Source: Rhyzopertha dominica (Eukaryota; Arthropoda; Insecta; Coleoptera; Bostrichidae). From it: a DNA stretch of 64,000 bases. Below are positions 43,781 through 61,713 of this stretch, one piece after another. The stretch covers positions 434,001-498,000 of the forward strand of contig QCXZ01000053.1 of NCBI GenBank assembly GCA_025024175.1, in the 5' to 3' direction. The notes below the pieces were generated by a model. The model was not told where the DNA came from. It saw nothing but the letters and a program-made list of their open reading frames with translations, and did not search any database. Each line of letters opens with the position of its first letter. Position 1 is the first letter of the stretch. Position numbers and translations under genes: made by a program.

Positions 43781-46295
43781 ATGAGCGAAACACTGCAGTT
43801 ACGCGGAACGCTAATGGGCCACAATGGCTGGGTTACGCAGATCGCGACAAACCCAAAATATCCCGACATGATTTTGTCGTCTTCGAGAGGTAAGGTTATG
43901 TCCATCCCCTTTTTTCCTGTGAATTTTGAGTCATCCAGGTGTTTTACCACAAGAGATGTGTTGTTGTGTGATGGTAGCGTGATGTTCAGGTTTCATTTTT
44001 GTCATTTTTTTGATAGATAAGACTTTGATCGTGTGGAAATTGACACGTGATGAAGGCCAGTATGGTGTTCCGGAGAAGAGGTTGTACGGCCATTCCCACT
44101 TTATATCTGACGTTGTCTTGTCCAGCGATGGCAACTACGCTCTCTCCGGATCATGGGACAAGACGCTGAGGCTGTGGGATCTGGCTGCCGGGAAGACAAC
44201 CCGCCGCTTCGAGGATCACACCAAGGTTTGACAAGAATTTGTATTTTTCGTTAACTTAATCACCCCAGATTTAAAACAGCTAGAAGATTTTTTGTTGTCT
44301 CGATCGTGTAACTGCGTGCGACGCCTGAAGAGTTGAACGGGACTCGGCGAACGTGAGTATGGAGGAAGAAGATGGATTGCGCATTTTCTACTTTATTTTT
44401 TTGGGTTTATTTTGTGTATGTTCGAGGGAAGTTTGTTGGTTTGCTCCAGCAAGTTTTGTTTTTTTGATAGGATGTGCTGAGCGTTGCTTTTTCCGTTGAC
44501 AACCGTCAGATTGTCTCTGGGTCCCGCGATAAGACTATCAAGTTGTGGAACACTTTGGCGGAGTGCAAGTACACTATCCAGGATGAAGGTCACACTGATT
44601 GGGTATGTACTTTTTCAAGTTTAGTTGGGCTTGAATCATAAATAAAAAAATACTTTTTTGTTATCTTGTTAAAGGCAGTTAAATACCACTTTGTGTAATT
44701 AAATGGTTCTTGGAGTTTTTTTTATATTTGAAAACAATTACATTTCTGTGTAGCCTATAAAAGTGGTCTACACTCTTAATGTCAACAAAATTATTGATAT
44801 AAGTTAAGAATGAAGGCCAAAGGTTAGAACCCTGTGATACTCCTTTGTAAAACACTGAACTGCCTTGTTGTCTCTAGTCCTCTTCACTTCCCTTCTAAGA
44901 ATCTTTCTAGCAACTGCTGGATAAATTGTGGTAATTATTTACTATAGCGTCCCATTACCTATCGAGCTCAAATTGTGCGTACCCCTAGAAAGTGGCCTCC
45001 TGAACACGAATATGAAATCCGTTTCTTGCGGTCGCGCCTAGTTTTCAAGAAATAAATATTTCAATTTGGAACTACTTTACGACGCGGAGTGTTCTCTCTT
45101 ATGCCGCACAGTGTCGCATGCTCCTTAACGTCCGGTTGTCCTACGCGAGTGCGTTTTCAAGCAGATTTAAAGTTGTTTATTTTACTGAGCGATTTTTGAG
45201 GCATTTAGGCCGTGTTTTTGGCGACACTCGGTGTTCTTCGTATGCTGTGATGAGGTGTCCCATAAGGCCGGACGTCCTACGCGTATGCGTGTTTTCAAGC
45301 AGATTTGGGGGTTGTTTTTTTACCGCGCGATTTTTGAGGCGTTTAGGCCGTGTTTTTTGCGCGCGGCGCGCAAAAAACACGGCCTAAACGCCTCAAAAAT
45401 CGCGCGGGTAAAAAAACAACCCCCAAATCTGCTTGAAAACGCTACGCGTAGGACAACCAAACTTTAAGGAGCATGCGACACTGGGCGGCATACGGGACAA
45501 CACTCCGCGTCGTAAAGTAGTTCCAAATTAAAATGTTAATTTCTTGAACACTAGCCGCGACCGCAAGAAACGGATTTCATATTCGTATTCAGGAGGCCAC
45601 TTTCTATGGGTACGCACAATTTGAACTCGATAGGTGATGGGACGCTATAGTAAATAATTACCTAAATTGTTTCTCTTACTGAGTGTTAAAGTTCCAGTTT
45701 TTTCAATTGAGCTCATTTCTTGTTAGGTGTCTTGCGTTCGTTTCTCCCCCAACCACTCAAACCCGATAATAGTATCCGCTGGCTGGGACCGTATGGTCAA
45801 AGTATGGAACCTGACTAATTGTCGCTTGAAGATCAACCATTCCGGTCACACAGGCTACTTAAACACGGTCACAGTATCCCCCGACGGCAGTTTATGCGCC
45901 AGCGGAGGTAAAGACTCGAAGGCTATGCTGTGGGATCTCAACGACGGCAAACACTTGCACACCTTGGACCACAACGACATCATCACGGCGTTGTGCTTCT
46001 CTCCCAACAGGTCAGTGTTATAAATCTCGAAAAGGGACGTGTTGGATCTGTATTTTTTTGCGATTTGTTTAGGTACTGGCTGTGCGCCGCTTTCGGGCCG
46101 TCCATCAAGATCTGGGACCTCGAGAGCAAGGAGATGGTCGAGGAACTGAGGCCGGAGGTCGTCACCCAGACCAGCAAGGCGGAACCGCCGCAGTGTTTGT
46201 CGCTCGCTTGGTCGACAGACGGACAGACGCTGTTTGCTGGTTATTCTGATAACGTTATCAGGGTCTGGCAAGTCAGTATCTCCGCCAGACAGTAA
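43781..46295 (+). CDS. RACK1: Receptor for activated C kinase 1, ribosomal WD40 protein
   Basis: Five exons (43781-43889, 44017-44225, 44471-44602, 45727-46010, 46073-46295) give 318 aa, the same length as fly RACK1. Seven WD40 repeats are visible with endings such as [50 protein letters not shown] and VIRVWQV. It starts [24 protein letters not shown]1 forms a beta-propeller on the 40S subunit head near the mRNA exit channel and also scaffolds PKC and Src signalling. Splice phases are consistent throughout. Intron 3 (1.1 kb) is mostly transposon. The gene is divergent from the YjbQ-family gene. Confidence 0.98.
44741..44920 (-). mobile_element. LINE reverse transcriptase scrap in RACK1 intron 3
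   Basis: The minus strand encodes KGVSQGSNL followed by TYINNFVD, which matches the RT block 4 consensus (GVPQGSVLGPLLF, IYINDL) of jockey/CR1-type LINEs. It is short and broken, and adjoins the palindromic element. Confidence 0.6.
44930..45662. mobile_element. 733-bp foldback-type element (hAT-like TSD) in RACK1 intron 3
   Basis: The ends are GGTAATTATTTACTATAGCG and its complement, flanked by direct 8-bp TAAATTGT (44922-44929 and 45663-45670). Almost the whole element is an inverted repeat, centred on a GCGCGC core near 45360-45372. The arms pair over about 300 bp with few mismatches. The left arm has an extra, diverged tandem copy of a segment of about 142 bp. An 8-bp duplication fits hAT-class transposases. 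It has no real gene; the open frames inside are by-products of the palindrome. Confidence 0.85.
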
Positions 46296-46325
46296 CTTGA
46301 CTGTATTCTTTTTTTTTATGGTTAC

Positions 46326-46331
46326 AATAAA
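46326..46331 (+). terminator. RACK1 poly(A) signal
   Basis: AATAAA 30 bp after the RACK1 stop codon, giving a very short 3' UTR as usual for ribosomal-type genes. Confidence 0.75.
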
Positions 46332-46398
46332 GTGACGAGATTNTTCGATTAGGTTATTTTATATATTATTTTTTGGTAACTTTTTTTTTTGCTTCAAA

Positions 46399-46466
46399 AT
46401 GTCAGGAGATAGGATGGATTTTTCAAGGGACTCTCTTAAGCCAAGGGGGTACAGAAGGACGGAAAG
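46399..46466 (+). CDS. Possible small ORF exon downstream of RACK1
   Basis: An ATG after AAA opens MSGDRMDFSRDSLKPRGYRR and reaches a consensus donor (GAAAG then GTAAGC). Spliced to the acceptor at 46651 it ends at once (23 aa, TER then stop). Spliced instead to a 21-bp exon-like block at 47325-47345 it would stay open. It may simply be 5' UTR of a non-coding host transcript. The basic, polar composition is not AT-driven. No family recognised. Confidence 0.3.
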
Positions 46467-46517
46467 GTAAGCTGCATGTTATTGCCAGAGAAGTTTTTTT
46501 TTTAACGTTATGTCACT

Positions 46518-46578
46518 ATGATGAGAACTTCTTTAACCCCTTGAAATAACTATGAGAGGTTAGCGGATATGGGACTGA
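46518..46578 (+). ncRNA. Candidate box C/D snoRNA
   Basis: Box C ATGATGA at 46518-46524 and box D CTGA at 46575-46578 enclose 50 bases with a C'-like TATGAGA at about 46550. The candidate lies inside an intron defined by donor GTAAGC (46467) and a TTGTTGCAG acceptor (46651). The guide ahead of box D would be TTAGCGGATATGGGA. The terminal stem is weak (GTTAT/ATAAT with unequal spacing). RACK1 loci often carry snoRNAs in other animals. Confidence 0.35.
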
Positions 46579-46651
46579 ATAATTTTTTTTAACTTTTCCA
46601 TTCGTTGGTGCATTGGATTTTGTCTAGAAAAAATTTTTCTCTTTGTTGCAG

Positions 46652-46775
46652 GTAAGACCATTGGGCTCAGGTGTTTAATATGATTCAGTATTAAGAGACA
46701 ACACTTCGTGATGGGGTTGTCTGCAGTGGGATACTGGAAGCTATAATCATTTTCTATGAGTTATTTAAAAATAAA
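46652..46775 (+). other. Possible 3' exon of the downstream transcript
   Basis: Starts after TTGTTGCAG, contains a 7-bp stem AGACAAC/GTTGTCT around an ACTTCGTGATGG loop, and ends with AATAAA at 46770-46775. No meaningful frame. Confidence 0.3.
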
Positions 46776-46779
46776 GTTT

Positions 46780-47600
46780 GTTGATGGATCGTGTTTCGTT
46801 ATTAATCGCCAGATTTTTCAGCAAAGCGCAAAGTATTAAAAAAAAGCTGCAAATCGAATCAATACATAATTTTTTCTTCAAAATTGATGACTGATTTTGC
46901 ACTTTTGTATTATTTCTAAAAAAATTCGTACTTAAAATATTGAACATACAATACTACTGTGCTCATTTATGATTAATGTATTTACTGAAGTCTTTGTTTT
47001 TTTACTTTTTTATATTATAATAGTTCTAGATGTACTTTTTTGAGATTAGAAGTTTCATAGACATGTACTTTTTTTGTATTTGACTTTCTGACTTATGAAT
47101 TCGGAAAACTACCTTTTCAATATGCAAAATATTGATTCATACTTGTCTGTCTCATAAGTTTAGGGTTCATCTCCCCATGATCCAAGTTTTTCACTTTTAA
47201 CACGGATGATAAGGAACTTCCTTGCTATTCTTTATTAATTTAAATGGAACGCCCTGTATATTATGACATTTTTACAATCCTTATTGAATTTCATCATGAC
47301 TGTTAATATGATTTGTGGTTTCAGGGATCTTCCATTTTTATTAAGGTATGTTTGGGTCTCTTGTTAAAAGTTTAGGAAATATTTGCGATTTTATATTATT
47401 TAGTTCTTGATTGGTAAAAACTGAATGCTACAGGGGATTAAGATGTTCAAAAAGAAAAATCATAATTCAAAAATTATATTACACTTTCAACATCACATTA
47501 TAATAGCATAAATTAAAATACCTTTTAGTTGCAAATAAACTTCATAATCTATGTGAACTACAAGAAATTGCACTTTGGCTTACAAATCACAGCTTTCTTC
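46780..47600. other. Spacer between RACK1 side transcript and TMC 3' end
   Basis: AT-rich DNA with no gene. The TMC 3' UTR presumably lies at its right end. A 21-bp block bounded by AG and GT occurs at 47325-47345. Confidence 0.35.
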
Positions 47601-47607
47601 CAACAAA

Positions 47608-50600
47608 CTAATACCTATCTCTGTAATCATAAGAAGACGATGAAGACAGATGAGATGGAACATTGGAATACCGATAACCTCCACTGGAACTGGTGTAGCT
47701 TTCGGATGCCCTCACTAAAACAAGTTATAGCAACCCTCACCAAACACCTTGAAACAATATCGAATAACACAAGTGGTCATTTATACACTTACCGCTGTCA
47801 CCGAAATTATTAACAGGACTTTGCTCGTTGGATTCATTGGACCTATAAACATTCGGTGCTGTATAATATGGGTCCATCACATCAGCCCTACCCTCTTGAA
47901 GCTTATACTGCCATTCTATAAAAAAAAAAATCAATATTAGGAAGAGTGGAAGTGCGCCTAAGTGATTATGTAACTTACGGCCCTGGGTCACTTTAGAAAT
48001 GTGTTCTAAGAGGAATTCCTTGTCTTTCGCTTCCCAAATGAGCATTTCTCGTAAGATTTTCACCATGCCTCTTTGAGCGTGGGCCTTTGCTCGCAAGTAG
48101 TACACTCTTACACTGAAAGAGCATGAATACTTTACCTGAAGCCTTCAAACTTTGTTGTACCCAATTTTTGACTTACCCCAAGGCTATCAAGATTAATGCA
48201 ATCACTCCTGGTTTTGTGAAGTACATCAAAACCTTCCAGAACGTACCATTCTGTTCTAAATGTAACACACCCTCTAGCACAATTTCATAGATGTATTCGT
48301 AGTTTCTGAATGGTCCGCAGTCGGATGTTTGTACACTGAAAAGATTATTATTTTGATTGAACATTAAAAGAAAGCAGATGTAGAAGTTGTTAGAACTTTT
48401 AACACAACATAGGGCATTATACTCTTGAATAAATAAGTGACTTTAGACCCTTACCTTGTAAGGACATACCCATTAATTCCAAAAACCATCAAAAGGGACA
48501 AGAAGGTTAAGATAAGGAACCAAGTCTGCGTTTGTGCAGCTCTCCAAGACTTTGTTGATGGTTTACAGAAGGCGAGAACACTAGAACTCCTGACATACCA
48601 CACACATAACAATTTAATCACCACCACTATCGATAGCAGTGGTGATAGCAACAATCCAACCCAGAACAAAGTCTGATTGTATATAAGGTTCAAAGTGTGT
48701 CTAGCTATGTCGAATTCCTCACCTCCAATACCAGACCAAATGTACCTACAGTAAAAATCCAGTTATTATACTATATATATTATATACAGAGTGATTCAGT
48801 AAGGGCTCTAAAATGAGTCATAGTTCGTTAAACTTGATTGAGGCGTTTAGAAGATACAGCCCCACTGTATCCCTCGTAGATCACTCTGTATATATCAATA
48901 CTGAACAATAAAACAAGGGATAAAAAAACTTACTTATATACAAAAAGCCTTAACAACCCAAAGAGTGTTGCCAATAGTACAGAAAACAGAAAATCAAACA
49001 GAATCAAACGATATATTTCTTGACCCAGCGAGGTCTCCCAACATTGCTAAAGAGAAATAAGGCAAACAAACTTGTAAAAGTAATTTAAGGAAAATTTAAA
49101 GGCTTCAACTATGACTTACTTCGTCGCCCGAATGGCTCAACCAAAATGTGATTAGGACCCCTACTACTACAAGCTCCAATAGAAATGTTCTAATGAGAGT
49201 GATGTTCAGTGCTGTTCTTGGATCCTTGTAATCTTCACACCTAAAAATTGGAAGAAACCGGTGGATATAAAAAATAGTTAATATTTTCCTTCAAAAAGAA
49301 TGGAAAGATGATTTTTTCTTGAATTGTGCAACATACCTCACCAAGTAGCTAAACATAATTGGGTATACCAGCATCACACAGTTAATAACAACTGCTGTTA
49401 GTATGGGAATTACTCCCTCACTGTCACCGCTCAGAGTTGACCTGTGTTTTTCCAACAAGTACCACATCAAGTAACCAGTACCTCCCAAAAGTATCGCTAT
49501 GATAAGATTTGCCACTAGTTGAATGGTTCTAGTGCGAAAAACGGAAAAACAAGATTTCTTCACAGAGTAAGCATCTAGATCACTAAGAAGCTCCTATAAA
49601 GAATACTGATAAGTATCACCCTTGCCTATAACACCTTTGTTTAGAGTCGTGACTGTAGCCTTACCTTCAGTTCTACATACAACGAAGACGATTTCAAAAC
49701 TGCGGCTTCTTTTGTGGCAATACTATAATCCCAACCACAAAACACTTTGTGAGCAAATATGTTATGTAAACCCCCTTCAGTTTCAATGAAATTACGACGA
49801 TATGAATGTGCCATACTAGAATAATTGACAATTAAGATGAGTAAAAGATTGTTGTCAAAACTCACCTAATACTTAAGACAATAAAACAGGCAAAATATAT
49901 TGCCAGCATAGTGAAGAAATATGCGTAGGGAACATTGTATGTTAAAGAACCTGTAATGCTTATAGTTTCATTCACATAGTAGCCGTAATACATCAGTGTG
50001 TTTGTAAAAAATCCCTAAAATCAACGAGTTTATTTATTATTCCAACAATGCAACAGTATTTACCTCCCCAGTCACCAAATCTTTACCACTAAACTCATCT
50101 CTCTCATAGTATGTTTCATTATTAGACTGGAAGACATCATATAGTATTTGAGGTATAACAATAAACACAATGGCAGGGACAGCAACCAATACATTGATAA
50201 TGAACAACCATCTGAAAAACCTGAAGTATGTGGCAACTCCGGATCCAAAATGACCTTCAATCGTTTTTAAAGTGCTGTACCATAGCTCGAAGGTGTACGT
50301 TAAATTCTTGAGTGACGCTTTAATCTGTCGTAAAAAATTGGATAAATCTAAGAGAAATGTTTACTGGTGGAAGAAAATACCTCGGAAAAACGCATGTTCC
50401 AGCGGTATTTCATCCTCTTAAAGAATCCCAAGGGCTTTCCTTTGGATCTCTTACTGACACTTTTCAATAGTCTGCTTTTTATGTGACGCTTGATGGTCAA
50501 GCATTGAGGCATATCGCGTAGCGCCTCCCTAAAAATGATATGCTAATATTTGATGATTACAAAAGGCTGTTTTATACGAGAGTATAAAAAAAATATTAAA

Positions 50601-51871
50601 TATTAAATCAGTGCTAGTGAGAAATAGTTATAGCAATAAGAATATTTGATCAGTTTTTAATAAAAGTGTAAATTAGAGCTTGCTTCTTTAAATTTTGCAA
50701 ATACCCCTCATGCTTACTTTTAACTTAGTATAATACCAACCTTCTCAACTGCTCAGACTCTGGAGTATCTTCCATTAAAGTTTCATCTTGCTCCATTCTG
50801 TTAGCTATGCGTGTCGCATGGTGTTCTAACGATGTTCTGGTTACAGTATCTCCTACGATAATACAGCACATTATTGAAATGGAATTAAAAGCCAAGGAGT
50901 CGAAGTATTAAAAAGAAAAAGCTGATATATTGCATGGACTTGGATTCCTCATCATTCTTATTAGTAATACAGTTAACAAAGCAAGCGAAAACTCTTTTAA
51001 TACATTTCTAATTAAAAAAAGATGTGTATGGTCAATTCATATTAACATTACTAGTAAATATCCCCATTCAAATTGATCACTTGTTAAATTGCTATCGATA
51101 TGCTCGTAAACACAAACAAATAGAAACAGAAAACACTGTACTTACCCCCTGAAGAAATCCATTGCCTTCTAACTTCCAAATCTCGAGGTTGCACCCTCGA
51201 TGGTTGTCTGTTGCTGGTATTTCTCTGAATCGCCGTCGTTCTACGTTGTCGGGCGACATAATCCTCTTCATCGTCATACTGGGGTCTTCCAGCATTATCA
51301 ACGTCTCTAAAATTATAATTAGATTGGCGACTGGGTCTTGCATAGCTCCACTCGTCCCTTTCACTACTGCTACTTCTTTGTGACATTTTTGGCCTCCTAT
51401 AAGCCCTTAGTTCTTCATTATCAGAACGAGGATGATTGTAATAGTAGTCATTCGGTGGGAGACGGGGTCTAGGATTGGACGTCCTCTTGTACAGATTAAA
51501 CTGGCTGAAAGCATATTGGTTTGATTTTACAGGTGATCATGTAAATATGTGTTTACCCATCCATCATTGAGATTGATATGAAATATAACTATAAAACGTT
51601 TTTGGCATAATAAATTAACAAAGGATGTTATAACGCAGTGGAGATAACATTAATCTGAAGTGGTATTTAAATAAAACTTGGGTGATACGGTGAGATATTA
51701 AGCAGTAAACGTTGTTAGTCATCGGCACTACAGGAATGAAAAGATAAGTGTGTATTTCTGGGATATTACCCCAAGATTTGTTTTGAAGAAATATCTTATA
51801 GATAATGTCGTTTATAACAGTCAAAAACCTACCAACTTGTATATTAGGAATCCAGCATCAAAGAACACCAT
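47608..51871 (-). CDS. Transmembrane channel-like protein (TMC family)
   Basis: Fifteen exons join to 839 aa: 51833-51871, 51146-51500, 50741-50852, 50381-50528, 50064-50324, 49866-50014, 49665-49815, 49337-49593, 49120-49240, 48934-49046, 48455-48745, 48177-48335, 47979-48112, 47793-47915, 47608-47714. The N-terminal 190 residues are polar, Arg/Ser-rich and cytosolic. About ten hydrophobic segments follow. The family signature CWETSLGQEIYRL begins exon 10, and a glycosylation-type luminal loop (SNNETYYERDEF) follows TM1. The C-terminus is Tyr/Ser-rich (YRYSNVPSHLSSSSYDYRDRY). TMC proteins form pores in mechanotransduction or modulate excitability. Size suggests the TMC4-8-like group rather than the giant fly Tmc. 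Confidence 0.92.
48787..48888. mobile_element. Tiny MITE, 102 bp, in TMC intron 10
   Basis: CAGAGTGA at one end, TCACTCTG at the other, each bordered by TA. Ends resemble the CAGGGTGA of the mariner at 17838, so mobilisation by a mariner-type enzyme is plausible. Confidence 0.6.
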
Positions 51872-59234
<7,363 letters not shown>

Positions 59235-59807
59235 AACACTAGAACACACCTCTTAGGCTTATAAATATCAAGTTTTACTATCAGTCGTGAGCAGTCGTAC
59301 TATGTTATGTTATATCGAGAGGAGTAACTTTTTTTTTGTTTTTAGTTGTTATCAAGATATTTTTTAATTTGTAGAGACAAGGGATGATGATGACACGTTG
59401 ATCGTGCGATTCTTTAGGGCGGGCGTCCTCTCGGGTCTAGATTTTTTTGTGATCAATTTAATTGATGATTGCATCACGGGTGATGCATCTTTTATCAAGT
59501 AAACCTTAGCTCAAGGGGGCGCCACATGCTGTTTTCAGTTGATTCAGACGTTTTCAATCCGCTTTTTTTATATTAAAAGAATCTTTTATTATCTTTATAA
59601 ATGTCTTGGAGATGAATGCCAATATAGTCCGTTTATGAAACTAAAAAAAAACATTTTGTGACAAGATAACTATGTTTGATGTTGTTGCTACTTGAGGTCG
59701 ACGTAAATACTACTGTAGCCTGTTATATGAACTTTCCTTTTTGGTGTAAAAACCCTGAGAGGATTTAATTTCTTAGGCCCTGTTGTGACAGAATTGCAGC
59801 TTTTGGC

Positions 59808-59813
59808 AATAAA
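59808..59813 (+). terminator. Likely FoxK poly(A) signal
   Basis: AATAAA about 575 bp after the FoxK stop codon. Confidence 0.5.
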
Positions 59814-59829
59814 ACGTTAATTCTATTTT

Positions 59830-60430
59830 AACCTGGACAACTCCTTATGTGTTTATTATTGGGTCGTGATTGTTGCTGAACAGATTGGTAAGTATTTGTA
59901 CAAAAAACTGCATTAAGTACAAGTTTCAGGAACAAAAGTTTCCCACCAAGCACCTCCTGCACTCCACTGATCCTGGTACCAAAAATTGTATTAAATATTT
60001 ATAGCGGGAGTAAAGTAAAAATTCACTAATCTAAATCTTTTATGAAAACTCATGAATTTGGAAAGAAAATGTCAGTTTTAAGTCCAAAGACCAAATAAAT
60101 CTCATTAAATATTAATATCAGGTGCAACAATTGGAATCTACTGCCAAAGAAATCTCCTAACACTTGTGTGATCCTCCTATAAGACCTATCACTCATGTAT
60201 CCTACAGAATAGTACAAAATTGCATTAAATATTAACATCTAAGCATTAATATCAGAGTAGAAGTTTAAATATATTACCAAAGAACCATCATGATCCTGGT
60301 ATAAAATCCGAAAAATTCACATTCCATATAAACCATCTTTTAGATTTAGTAGATTTCAGTAATGTGTGGAAGCCTAACTATAGTAGAACCTTGGGAAAGA
60401 ATATACTACAGTGGTCTGTACACTGGTTGT
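59830..60430. other. Convergent intergenic spacer
   Basis: AT-rich, with short imperfect duplications (CAAAATTGCATTAAATATTA-type block near 60215 and AAAAATTGTATTAAATATTT near 59982). No gene. Confidence 0.4.
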
Positions 60431-60639
60431 GAAAATGGAGCGTCCCTTTTTTAATTCAGATAATGTGTAGAATGTGCTATTGATTGATGAGTTTATTACA
60501 ACAAACTTTATACGCTTGATGCTGTAATTACATTATTATAAATTCTTTACTGAAAGTTGACAGTCAACAGTCAATAACTTGTTAGAGCTCTATACATGGT
60601 TGGTGTTTTTTTTTAATTACACAGATTAAACATAATCAT

Positions 60640-60880
60640 TTATATACATCAAAAAGTGTCTGGCCCAAAAAGGATCCTTGGGGGTACCCCATACTTGATT
60701 TACTTCTTGTGATTAGGTAATTGATTTTATTAGTCTTTGGGGAGTCACTTTTCCTTAAATTTTTGAGAATACTGGAAGCATGTGACAGGTCTATAATTAT
60801 TTGGGTTTGCTTTTTTGCTCCCTTTGTACCATGGTGCTATTGGGGTCACTTTTTAGCTCATCAGGAAATTTACTTAGCTT
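60640..60880 (-). mobile_element. LINE reverse transcriptase remnant
   Basis: Minus-strand frames give KGSKKANPNNYRPVTC (RT block 1) and further on TPKDPFWARHFLMYINDYV-like sequence, matching the GVPQGSxLGPxLF and YIND block. Stops and a deletion separate them. Confidence 0.6.
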
Positions 60881-60899
60881 GACATTGTCACTGATATTA

Positions 60900-61713
60900 T
60901 CATAACATGCTGAATACCCTTTTTATCTACATTTATATCACCAATGTTACTTAAAGAGTTCACGAAATGTTTGTGTTATATAGTTTCCTTTTTAGACTAG
61001 GGTAGAACATAATAGGGCTATCAAATGATTCCCACTATAAAGTTTATTATTGGAGTTATTGACATGATGTGGTTTTATAAGCTTTCTCAGCCAGATTTAT
61101 ATTGAAAATCACAGTGGTTCTATATTTTGGGGGTTCGAGTACATGCTTTCAAGGCTTCTAAAATGTCCCCTACAAGTTTATTTATTATTGGGACATCATG
61201 TCTACTTGCAGTAAAAGTCAAATTCGTGTATTTTTATATATTTTCCAAATCTTATTTCATATTCTTACAATGTAAATGACATAAGGCACATTGGAAGGTC
61301 AGAATAAAAAATATAATTATAATAATGTACATTGGTAGTTACTTTACATAATCTTTTACAACTGTATTGCCGCTATTCACAATAATAAACAACAGAGTTT
61401 CTCCTGAAGGTACAGTTTCGAATATTGATGTCTTTTATCAGTGAGGTTTCAGTACACAATAAAATAACGTTGATCTAAGTACTTCAACAAATCATTAATC
61501 AATAAAGAAGTGGTATTTAATTAAAACTTAATTAGTTAATAAATTAAAAACAATTTTTGTACTAATCGTAAAGTAACAAGTGCCTACAGCTCTAAAAGAT
61601 GATGGAATGTCTCAACACACGTGTAAATACCAAATCTACAATTCATAAATACACTACAACAAATCGCAACCAAGAACAAAATTGAGACATGCCACCTTCG
61701 ACGTAATAACGGA
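60900..61713. other. Probable 3' UTR and spacer of the ankyrin-repeat gene
   Basis: AT-rich with no frame of interest; TTTATT hexamers near 61168 and 61432 could serve as minus-strand poly(A) signals. Confidence 0.35.

Noticed and set aside
45118..45467. Overlapping open frames on both strands inside RACK1 intron 3
   Set aside because: They arise from the GC-rich palindromic element and mirror each other; no domain.
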